The notes beneath the pieces were generated by a model that worked only from the letters and a program-made list of their open reading frames with translations, had not been told where the DNA came from and ran no database searches. Below are positions 18,466-25,304 of a DNA stretch of 47,351 bases, one piece after another. Position numbers and translations under genes: made by a program. Position 1 is the first letter of the stretch; each line of letters begins with the position of its first letter. Source of the stretch: Gammaproteobacteria bacterium (GTDB lineage Bacteria; Pseudomonadota; Gammaproteobacteria; DSM-16500); contig JARLJN010000156.1 of the NCBI GenBank assembly GCA_031291255.1, positions 1 through 47,351 of the forward strand, given 5' to 3'.

Positions 18466-18918
18466 ATGACATTTACAATCAAAAGTTCAGCATTCTCAGA
18501 GGGTAGCTCTATTCCTTCTATCTATACGTGCGATGGTGACGACATATCACCTCCACTAAGCTGGCATGATGAACCTGCGAATACAAAATCATTTGTATTA
18601 ATAGTGGATGACCCTGATGCGCCTATAGGCAACTGGGATCATTGGCTACTCTATAATATTCCTGCTACAACTCACACTTTAAATGAAAACTTAACATCCA
18701 CACCTAGCGGTGCTAACGGTGGCAAAAATAGCTGGGGAAATACAAACTATGGCGGTCCTTGCCCGCCTGATCGTGAACATCGTTATTTCTTTAAACTTTA
18801 TGCACTTGATTGCCATTTAGATCTCACATCAAACGCAACAAAATCAAAAATAGAATCTGCTATGGATGGACATATACTGGGAACTGCAACCTTAATGGGG
18901 AAATATAATAGATCATGA
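18466..18918 (+). CDS. YbhB/YbcL-type phosphatidylethanolamine-binding (PEBP, RKIP-like) protein
   Basis: A 150-aa protein of the bacterial PEBP family, homologous in fold to the Raf kinase inhibitor. Family landmarks visible are IPSIYTCDGDDISPPLSW, the ligand-site block VLIVDDPDAPIGNWDHWLLYNIP, and the GPCPPDREHRYFFKLYALD block. No signal peptide is evident. The biochemical role in bacteria is unsettled. It lies 21 bases after the membrane protein gene. Its TGA overlaps the next ATG (ATGA), so it is part of an operon. An ATG four bases upstream is out of frame. Confidence 0.92.
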   Translation: MTFTIKSSAFSEGSSIPSIYTCDGDDISPPLSWHDEPANTKSFVLIVDDPDAPIGNWDHWLLYNIPATTHTLNENLTSTPSGANGGKNSWGNTNYGGPCPPDREHRYFFKLYALDCHLDLTSNATKSKIESAMDGHILGTATLMGKYNRS

Positions 18919-19448
18919 AAAAATCCTTAGCATTATCTAAAGTATATGGACTGCTAGAACCAGGACCAGTAGTACTGGTCACCACTTCTTACAAAGATAA
19001 AGATGACATTATGACTATGTCATGGCATACCATGATGGATTTTGAACCGCCTATTATAGGCTGCGTCATCAGCAATCGAAATTTTTCATTTAATGCATTA
19101 AATAAAACAAATGAATGCGTGATTAACATACCCACTAATGAGCTAGCAAAAAAAGTAGTAGGCTGCGGAAATACATCTGGAAGTCACATTGATAAATTTT
19201 AAATATTTCATTTAACAGCAAAAACTGCATTATATGTTAAAGCACCACTCATAGATGAATGTTATGTTAATTTAGAATGTAAAGTTATCGATAAGAAAAT
19301 GGTAAAAAAATATAATTTTTTTGTTTTGGAAGTTAAAAAAGCTTGGATAAATCCTCAGAAAAAAAATCCAAAAACAATACATCATCTAGGAAAAGGTGTA
19401 TTTATGACTGCTGGCAGCACATTTAAATTACCTTCTAAAATGAAATAA
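18915..19448 (+). pseudogene. Flavin reductase-like (FMN-binding split barrel) gene with in-frame stop
   Basis: The frame encodes a flavoredoxin/flavin-reductase domain: VVLVTTSYKDKDDIMTMSWHTMMDFEPPIIGCVIS, then INIPTNELAKKVVGCGNTSGSHIDKF. It stops at TAA 19200-19202 after 95 residues. Reading on in the same frame continues the same fold without a break (VKAPLIDECYVNLECKV, then a C-terminal region ending TFKLPSKMK) to TAA at 19446-19448. The total is 177 codons, the length of an intact family member. A single nonsense change in the codon after IDKF explains this. The gene is either recently inactivated, or the stop is a sequencing error or is read through. The start overlaps the PEBP gene stop. 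Confidence 0.85.
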
Positions 19449-19449
19449 A

Positions 19450-20322
19450 CTATGATGATTTTTTTGAGATAGACATTTTTTTAATTTCATCGATTAATTC
19501 ATCTGCACTTTTTACTCTTTGATTATCTGAGTTAGAAAATAAAGTTGGAGCATTCACATTTTGAATTTTATTCGCTTTTTTATTTTCTTTCCCCTTCACA
19601 TCTTTTTTCGCATTTTCATCATTTTTCATTTTATTATTTTCAATAACATCTGCTTCTTTTAAATTTTCAAGAGAATATAAATATCTAATTGCGTCTAAAT
19701 TAGCATTATTTGCCTCTTGCAAATGCACAGCTTGATCTACTAGATTAATATTATCTCTGCAAGTCTTAATAAGATTATTATATTTAATGAGTTCATCCAC
19801 ATAAATTTTTGACTCAGAATAATTTTTAGCTTTTGTAGCAAGTAAACTCACCAAACTTTTACGATGTAAATCAGCAAATCTATATATTTTTACATTGATA
19901 GATTTTTTTAATGTCTCTAAAAAAAACATACTAAAAAAATTGTAATCTCGAATTAATTTTCTTGATTCAGTTAAATAATCTATCGCATTTGAAGTGAGTC
20001 TATATAAATTATCAGCGTCTTTAGGAAGCTTTTCTACAATCTTCGAAATTAGCGGTGATAACTTATCTGCTTTGTCGCTATAAATCATTATCAAAAGTGT
20101 ATTCTTTGCGCGTTCTTTCAATTGTTCTATTTCTAAAACCTCAGGAAATTCTTTAAGATATTCTTCACATTTTTCAAAAACAATTTCACAAGATTTTATT
20201 AGCTCTTTCGTTGTTATAGGATCATCTGAACTATAGTCTTTTGTTGATGCAAAAATATTGTCTTTGGTTGCCATGATTTGTTGATAGAGATCATTATGTT
20301 TAGGGTTTCTTTCTTGGCTCAT
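19450..20322 (-). CDS. Unrecognised Lys-rich helical protein (effector candidate)
   Basis: A 290-aa hydrophilic protein, almost entirely predicted helix and rich in Lys, Glu and Asn. A strongly charged stretch is at about 228-255 (NNKMKNDENAKKDVKGKENK). There is no signal peptide, membrane segment or catalytic motif that I recognise. The C-terminus (SADELIDEIKKMSISKKSS) has acidic residues followed by a polar basic tail, as often seen in Dot/Icm substrates; this is suggestive only. GAGGAG lies 8 bases before the ATG, so translation should be strong. The stop is 1 base from the convergent flavin reductase pseudogene. Confidence 0.7.
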   Translation of the reverse strand: MSQERNPKHNDLYQQIMATKDNIFASTKDYSSDDPITTKELIKSCEIVFEKCEEYLKEFPEVLEIEQLKERAKNTLLIMIYSDKADKLSPLISKIVEKLPKDADNLYRLTSNAIDYLTESRKLIRDYNFFSMFFLETLKKSINVKIYRFADLHRKSLVSLLATKAKNYSESKIYVDELIKYNNLIKTCRDNINLVDQAVHLQEANNANLDAIRYLYSLENLKEADVIENNKMKNDENAKKDVKGKENKKANKIQNVNAPTLFSNSDNQRVKSADELIDEIKKMSISKKSS

Positions 20323-20450
20323 ACATTTTTCTCCTCAATATACCTAATTATAATCCGTATTTGAGGATATGAGGTAAAAACTAAGCATTATATTTAAATA
20401 AGATAAAATCTTAAGAAGGACTAAAAACGACAAAAAATGGCTGTATATTC

Positions 20451-20493
20451 ATCAGGCTTATGCAGTGCAGTAGGGCAACTACACAAGCCTGAT
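20451..20493. terminator. Long hairpin downstream of the HdeD-like gene
   Basis: ATCAGGCTT (20451-20459) pairs with AAGCCTGAT (20485-20493), a perfect 9-bp stem. An inner GTAG/CTAC stem lies within the loop on the minus strand. It starts 8 bp past the HdeD-like stop. The minus strand becomes T-rich (CATTTTTTGTCG) only about 12 bases later, so termination would be imperfect. Confidence 0.45.
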
Positions 20494-20500
20494 CTTTATT

Positions 20501-21058
20501 CTATTTCGACAATGCACGTCCTGCTAATGCTCCCATGATGTATACCCAACCAGAAAACAATAAGTCTATTCCAACAAACAAACCTATTATATAAAGGCTA
20601 GAGGCAGGCCAGTTTGCAAGAATCAATACACCCAAGAGTAAGGAAATAAGCGCATTAAATACGCTCCAACCCCATTGTAAAGTACGATGTGTTAATGAAT
20701 AAACTAAACGGAATATACCTAATGTTAAATAAAGTATTCCGAGTAAAAAAGTGAGGGAAACTGAGCCTTCCAATGGATTTACTATTAATGTGATACCTAC
20801 AACTAGATATAAGATACCCATTAGCGCATGAAAGAAAAAACCACTTACGCTTTTATGCCAAAAAGTCACCGCATCAATCACAACAACTACACCAGCCATA
20901 AAGATAATGACACCAATAAAAACAACGGTCATAAGAGTTGTAAAAAATGATGCACTAATAGCGAATGCACCTAGTATAACGAGTGCTATACCCCATAATA
21001 AAAACTTTTTCCAATTTTGGCCAAATACAGCTTTATCGACTTGCATTGAAGATAACAT
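20501..21058 (-). CDS. HdeD/DUF308-family membrane protein
   Basis: A 185-aa inner-membrane protein with six hydrophobic helices arranged as three DUF308 hairpins. In E. coli the family member HdeD contributes to acid resistance at high cell density. Typical elements are the WKKFLLWGIALVILGAFAI opening, the repeated GILYLVVGITLIVNP and GILYLTLGIFRLVYSL segments, and ISLLLGVLILANWPASS. The start at 21058 follows AAAAGGAATTTATT; an internal ATG four codons later is possible. Acid tolerance would suit life in an acidifying vacuole. Adjacent genes on the same strand are 167 bp upstream (beta-lactamase) and 178 bp downstream, so it is probably its own unit. Confidence 0.87.
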   Translation of the reverse strand: MLSSMQVDKAVFGQNWKKFLLWGIALVILGAFAISASFFTTLMTVVFIGVIIFMAGVVVVIDAVTFWHKSVSGFFFHALMGILYLVVGITLIVNPLEGSVSLTFLLGILYLTLGIFRLVYSLTHRTLQWGWSVFNALISLLLGVLILANWPASSLYIIGLFVGIDLLFSGWVYIMGALAGRALSK

Positions 21059-21225
21059 AATAAATTCCTTTTAAGTTGATATCCCAACGATAGTCTATCA
21101 CTAAATTGTAATACTTCTAGCAGGAGTTCCCGCTAAAGTGGGTTAACATATAGCTCCCACACTCCAAACAGCACATCCTTGTGCATATAGCGAAATTCTG
21201 GTGGAAACTTCTATACTTCTCATTT

Positions 21226-22053
21226 CTAATACAGCCCCATTTTTGTGAGTATCGCTTTAACAATATTTTTAGCGCGTGTACCGCCTTGTTCAGAAGTCTT
21301 AGGCTGTTCAAAGTCAGTGAGATTTAAAACAAATACATAAATTTGATCCGCTTTTTGGACATAACCTATGGCCCACCCATCTTCAAGATAATGTTGCACA
21401 TTAGCGGGTTGTTCTGCGATAGGTCCACTACCCGTCTTGCCATATAATTTCCAGCCATTAGGTGATGTTTCTAGATACATATTTGCTTTTGTCTCTGTCA
21501 TGGCTTCCTGTGAAACAGGTAACGCATTCATGACAAGTTTTTTTAAGAAAGCAAATTGTTCATCACCAGAAATTGTTAAACTGCTTTCAAGCCAAGCATG
21601 AGTTAATCCATTATTTTCTCCTGGATCACCCGTAAAATCCTGGTTGCCATATTGAAATAGTTTTAAATAATTTTTAATTTTATCCATGCCTAACTTGGGT
21701 GTAATTTCTTGAGAAACCCAAACAACTGAATTCATTAACCACGTATGCGGCGTTTGATCTTGGTCCCAAAATGAAAGACCTTTCTCCTTTCCATCCCATT
21801 TAAAAACAGTTTGCTGTGTTATTAATTTTTGGTCGAACGCCATAAGCGATAAAGGCACTTTAAACGTTGAATCAGGTGGTATCTGTTCTTTACAGCGTGA
21901 AGAATTGTATTCTGTTAATAATTTATTTTTATTTAAATCGAATAAAATAAAACAGGCTGATTTTCCAGCAAAATACGTTGGATAATCTACAGTGTCTGCA
22001 ACTGAAATCGTAGTCATTAAAGAAAGAAATAAAACAAAAATAATTTTTTTCAT
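21226..22053 (-). CDS. Class D (OXA-type) serine beta-lactamase
   Basis: A periplasmic enzyme hydrolysing beta-lactams. It has 275 aa with a signal peptide (1-19, IIFVLFLSLMTTISVA). All class D motifs are intact: the S62TFK active site, S109VV, Y135GN, the omega-loop W154LESSL, and K206TG. W227 with AIGYVQ near the end also fits. The sequence pattern resembles the chromosomal enzymes of environmental Legionella (OXA-29 group), so this is more likely an intrinsic gene than a mobile one; no integron or IS is adjacent. There is no linked regulator. Spectrum cannot be predicted from sequence alone. Confidence 0.95.
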   Translation of the reverse strand: MKKIIFVLFLSLMTTISVADTVDYPTYFAGKSACFILFDLNKNKLLTEYNSSRCKEQIPPDSTFKVPLSLMAFDQKLITQQTVFKWDGKEKGLSFWDQDQTPHTWLMNSVVWVSQEITPKLGMDKIKNYLKLFQYGNQDFTGDPGENNGLTHAWLESSLTISGDEQFAFLKKLVMNALPVSQEAMTETKANMYLETSPNGWKLYGKTGSGPIAEQPANVQHYLEDGWAIGYVQKADQIYVFVLNLTDFEQPKTSEQGGTRAKNIVKAILTKMGLY

Positions 22054-22253
22054 GTTTACACCTTTATTACAGTATTTAATCGTAATAATTCAGTGTGACA
22101 TTAAACTCTATTGCTCGCAACGATGAGATCCAGCCTAGCTTATTATCAATTCCAGGACTCGCCACGCTTAGTCCAGCCACAAAAAAAAGTCATATTTTTG
22201 ACAGAGATTAATGCTAACTTATTGAAAAATAGTTATTTATAATTGCCAAAACA

Positions 22254-22286
22254 GTTAATGTTCCTTTAATAAATGCTGTGTATAAT
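22254..22286 (+). promoter_or_regulatory. PmrA-box-like promoter of the putative cysteine protease
   Basis: GTTAAT (22254-22259) and TTTAAT (22265-22270) start 11 bp apart with GTTCC between them. A perfect TATAAT (22281-22286) follows after 10 bp. The tandem half-sites thus replace the -35 region, as at PmrA-activated promoters. The start codon is 33 bp beyond the -10. In Legionella and Coxiella, PmrA directly activates many effector genes. Confidence 0.55.
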
Positions 22287-22318
22287 ATTTGGGTAAATAC
22301 GCTAAATAGGTGCTAAAC

Positions 22319-23581
22319 ATGAGCGCAGTTCGTCTGAAACCAAATGATATGTTTAAATGGGCTTTATATAATATTGGTGAAACCATAGAAGGCCATTGTT
22401 TTAGTAAGCCTTACGATTTTTCTCGCAAGACTGATGCAAAAGGTCATACATTTACATTTCAAAATGATGGCATTAAAAAATCTTTGCACCTAATAAGTCC
22501 ATTATCTGATTTTGAAAAAATTGAAATGAATCGTAACGAGGGAACAACTCCGTTAAAAGATGTTTTGCCGCTACTCAATTTAGACTTAACAAATGATGTT
22601 TATATTATTCCGCTTGCTGAATGTCGAGGTTCTCGCAGACACTGGACTTTACTCATTATTACCAATAATAATTATTATTTTTTTGATCCTAAATCTTATT
22701 GGGACTTGGGTTGGTTTTATAGCCTGTCTCTCTTAGAAAATATTTTAGCTGAAATAAGACAATTGCCCTTTCATGCGCAATATACAGGATTGCAAGGCAG
22801 ATTTGATGATATTCATTGTGGTTATTTTGTTGGGGAATTAATTAGACAAGTTGTAGATGCACTCGTAAATAACAATAATAATGATCTTGCTTCTTTTAAA
22901 TTTAAAATAGTTGAACCTGGTGTTTTAGTTAAAGAATTTAAAGAGTTAATTAAAGCAACGCATAAAGAATACATTGATGAAGAAGATAGTGAAGATGATT
23001 TAGATTTGGATTTAGATTTGGATTTAGAATTTGAATCAGAATCACATTCATCAAGTTCTCCGCAATTAGCACAAATAGCCCCTATTTCGAGTGATGTAGA
23101 AGAAAGTAAAGAACAAGCTGAGTCACAACAAGTAGCAGCAGTATTTACACCCGTATTAAATAAAGTATCATCTTCTAATCTTCAAAATAATGAGCAGAAA
23201 GAACAGGCTGAAGAAAAAGCCCCAACAAATTATACTCAACAACTTAATGAATTGATTGGTGATGAAAAATATTGGGCTAGCAAATCAAAATTTTCATTAA
23301 GTATGCCTAAAGGTTTACGTGAAATGCAAGGAAAAAGTTTTGAAGACATCAAAAAAATTGCATATGAGCGTGCAAACAAAAGAAATTTATTTTACCTATT
23401 TACAGCTTACAATAACCGAGATAAAACTACAGAAAAATTTTATCACACATTAAAAAATGCAAATTCATTGGAAGAATTGGTTAATAGTTATGATTTCAAA
23501 GCTATCATGAAAGAAAAAAATGACTTTAAAGTAAAAAAAACACCTTACATATACGAACGATACACTCGTAATATTCAATAA
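22319..23581 (+). CDS. Putative clan CE (Ulp1/C48-like) cysteine protease (effector candidate)
   Basis: The N-terminal 200 residues have the ordered catalytic elements of the Ulp1/SENP/adenain clan. These are His108 in RRHWTLLII, Asp123 in YYFFDPKS, Gln159 in YTGLQGRF as the oxyanion residue, and Cys167 in IHCGYFVGE. Bacterial members act on ubiquitin, SUMO or NEDD8 conjugates or as acetyltransferases inside host cells. The Q-to-C gap (7 residues between) is slightly longer than in Ulp1. Past about 215 come an acidic tract with five exact Asp-Leu repeats (227-236), a Ser/Gln/Glu-rich linker, and a helical C-terminal domain of about 130 residues. There is no signal peptide. The ATG at 22319 is preferred: AGGTG lies 8 bases upstream, and the GTG at 22310 is an alternative. 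A PmrA-box-like promoter precedes it. Confidence 0.75.
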   Translation: MSAVRLKPNDMFKWALYNIGETIEGHCFSKPYDFSRKTDAKGHTFTFQNDGIKKSLHLISPLSDFEKIEMNRNEGTTPLKDVLPLLNLDLTNDVYIIPLAECRGSRRHWTLLIITNNNYYFFDPKSYWDLGWFYSLSLLENILAEIRQLPFHAQYTGLQGRFDDIHCGYFVGELIRQVVDALVNNNNNDLASFKFKIVEPGVLVKEFKELIKATHKEYIDEEDSEDDLDLDLDLDLEFESESHSSSSPQLAQIAPISSDVEESKEQAESQQVAAVFTPVLNKVSSSNLQNNEQKEQAEEKAPTNYTQQLNELIGDEKYWASKSKFSLSMPKGLREMQGKSFEDIKKIAYERANKRNLFYLFTAYNNRDKTTEKFYHTLKNANSLEELVNSYDFKAIMKEKNDFKVKKTPYIYERYTRNIQ

Positions 23582-23597
23582 TTCAAAAACGAATAAA

Positions 23598-25286
23598 TTA
23601 AATTTTATTGGAAAAAGAATTTTCTTTGAGTAATTTCATTATCTCTTCTGAAGGTACAGGTTTACTGAAGTAATATCCTTGTATGACATCGCATTGATTG
23701 TCTTTCAAAAAAACCAACTGCTCTTTTGTTTCTACACCTTCTGCAATGATTCCGAAACCTAAACTTTTCCCTAACAAAATAATAGCATTAATGATTGCAC
23801 GACTTTCTGCATTCGTCACCAGATCACGTACAAATGATTGATCTATTTTCAAATCATTTATAGGAAATCTTTTCAAATAACTTAAACTAGAATAGCCCGT
23901 ACCAAAATCATCAATTAACAAGCGCAACCCCATTGCTCTTAACTCTGTTAATAATGCAATAAATGATTCCACATTTTTCATTGCAAGACCTTCTGTTAAT
24001 TCTAATTTAAGGCTTGCTGCTTCTACGTTTGCATTCTCTAAACTCGCCTTTATACGTTCTTTAAAATCGCTTTGCGCAAAATACAGTGCGGATATGTTTA
24101 CCGCTACAGGCGTAAAAGGAAGATTAGCATCTAACCATTTACGATTATCCTCACAGGCTTTTTTTATTACCCAATCAGTGATTGGAATAATAAGACCAGA
24201 GTCCTCCGCTACAGGAATAAATTTTGCCGGTGAAATCATTCCTACACCTCCTTTATTCCATCTCACTAATGCTTCTACACTGGAAATCTTTCCTGTTTTC
24301 AAATTCACTAACGGTTGATAGAAAAGTTGGTACTCATCTTTTTCTATTCCTATGCGCATATCATTTTCTATAGCCAATCTTTCTTTTGCAGTTACGTTCA
24401 TATTCTTTTCATAAAATAAATAACTATTACTGCCTGCTAGTTTATTTTCAAACATGGCGGCTTCAGCGGCGTCAATTAATCTTTCAGGATCTGTACCATT
24501 GTCAGGATATAAACTAATTCCTATTGTTGCAGTCAAAGTCAATTGAGTATTCGCTATATCTAAAGGATGATTGATAGCCGATAAAATTTCCTCTGCTCTA
24601 TGTGCAGCACCTTGCACTGTCAATACAGTTGACTTAATCCCTAGAAACTTATCGCCATTTAAACGGCCAACTATTCCTTCATCTTTAAACAACACTTGTA
24701 ATCGTTGCGCAATTTCTTGTAATACCAAGTCGCCTGCGGGGAAACCTAAAGAAGCATTCACATTTTTATAACGATCAAGATTTATCGAAAATAAAGCGAA
24801 TTTTTCATGCTGGCTATTCGCGGTTGAAATGTAATTCACTAAATCATCATAAAGATTCGTACGGTTGGGCAAATTCGTTAGCGCATCAAAATTAGCTAAA
24901 AAAGCAATTCGTTCTGCTGAAGCCACACGTTCAGAAATATCAGAAAATATTGTCACATAATGTGTAATTTCTTTTGCATCATTTTTAATGGCCAGTATCA
25001 CTAACCATTCTGGAAAAATCTCACCGTTCTTGCGCCGCACCCACATTTCACCACACCATTTATTTTCTGTTTGGACTTGATGCCACAACTCAGTAAAAAA
25101 TTTATCATCATGTTTACCAGAACGTAAAAAATTACCAGGCTGGCCTACAATTTCTTCTGGTAGATAACCCATAATTTCAGTGAATGCAGGATTGACGGAA
25201 CGAATGATATTATCAACATCAGACATGACTATCCCTTCGCTGCTAGACTCGAATATGGCTGTCAGTAAATGTTGATTAAAATCCAT
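23598..25286 (-). CDS. PAS-GGDEF-EAL protein, probable c-di-GMP phosphodiesterase
   Basis: A 562-aa cytosolic protein with PAS (about 8-118), GGDEF (about 125-290) and EAL (about 303-555) domains. The GGDEF site is degenerate (N210GDKF), so synthesis is unlikely; the domain may bind GTP as a regulator. The EAL domain is intact: E338AL, N397 in AVNIS, E429LTE, D459-D460 in IDDFGTGYSS, K480 in LKIDQSF, and E516 in AEGVET. It should hydrolyse c-di-GMP. The start ATG follows AAGGTAGATAAT. It lies only 18 bases after the stop of the 736-aa gene, so the two form an operon and the phosphodiesterase is the second cistron. Confidence 0.93.
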   Translation of the reverse strand: MDFNQHLLTAIFESSSEGIVMSDVDNIIRSVNPAFTEIMGYLPEEIVGQPGNFLRSGKHDDKFFTELWHQVQTENKWCGEMWVRRKNGEIFPEWLVILAIKNDAKEITHYVTIFSDISERVASAERIAFLANFDALTNLPNRTNLYDDLVNYISTANSQHEKFALFSINLDRYKNVNASLGFPAGDLVLQEIAQRLQVLFKDEGIVGRLNGDKFLGIKSTVLTVQGAAHRAEEILSAINHPLDIANTQLTLTATIGISLYPDNGTDPERLIDAAEAAMFENKLAGSNSYLFYEKNMNVTAKERLAIENDMRIGIEKDEYQLFYQPLVNLKTGKISSVEALVRWNKGGVGMISPAKFIPVAEDSGLIIPITDWVIKKACEDNRKWLDANLPFTPVAVNISALYFAQSDFKERIKASLENANVEAASLKLELTEGLAMKNVESFIALLTELRAMGLRLLIDDFGTGYSSLSYLKRFPINDLKIDQSFVRDLVTNAESRAIINAIILLGKSLGFGIIAEGVETKEQLVFLKDNQCDVIQGYYFSKPVPSEEIMKLLKENSFSNKI

Positions 25287-25304
25287 ATTATCTACCTTAT
25301 AGTA

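Noticed and set aside
20405..20425. CTTAAG upstream of the Lys-rich gene as a third PmrA box
   Set aside because: Only one half-site; the nearest second match is at 13-bp period and not YTTAA.
21117..21311. 64-codon minus strand frame downstream of the beta-lactamase
   Set aside because: Overlaps the end of the beta-lactamase, no ribosome site, Cys-rich odd composition; possibly a decayed repeat but no second copy is seen in the window.
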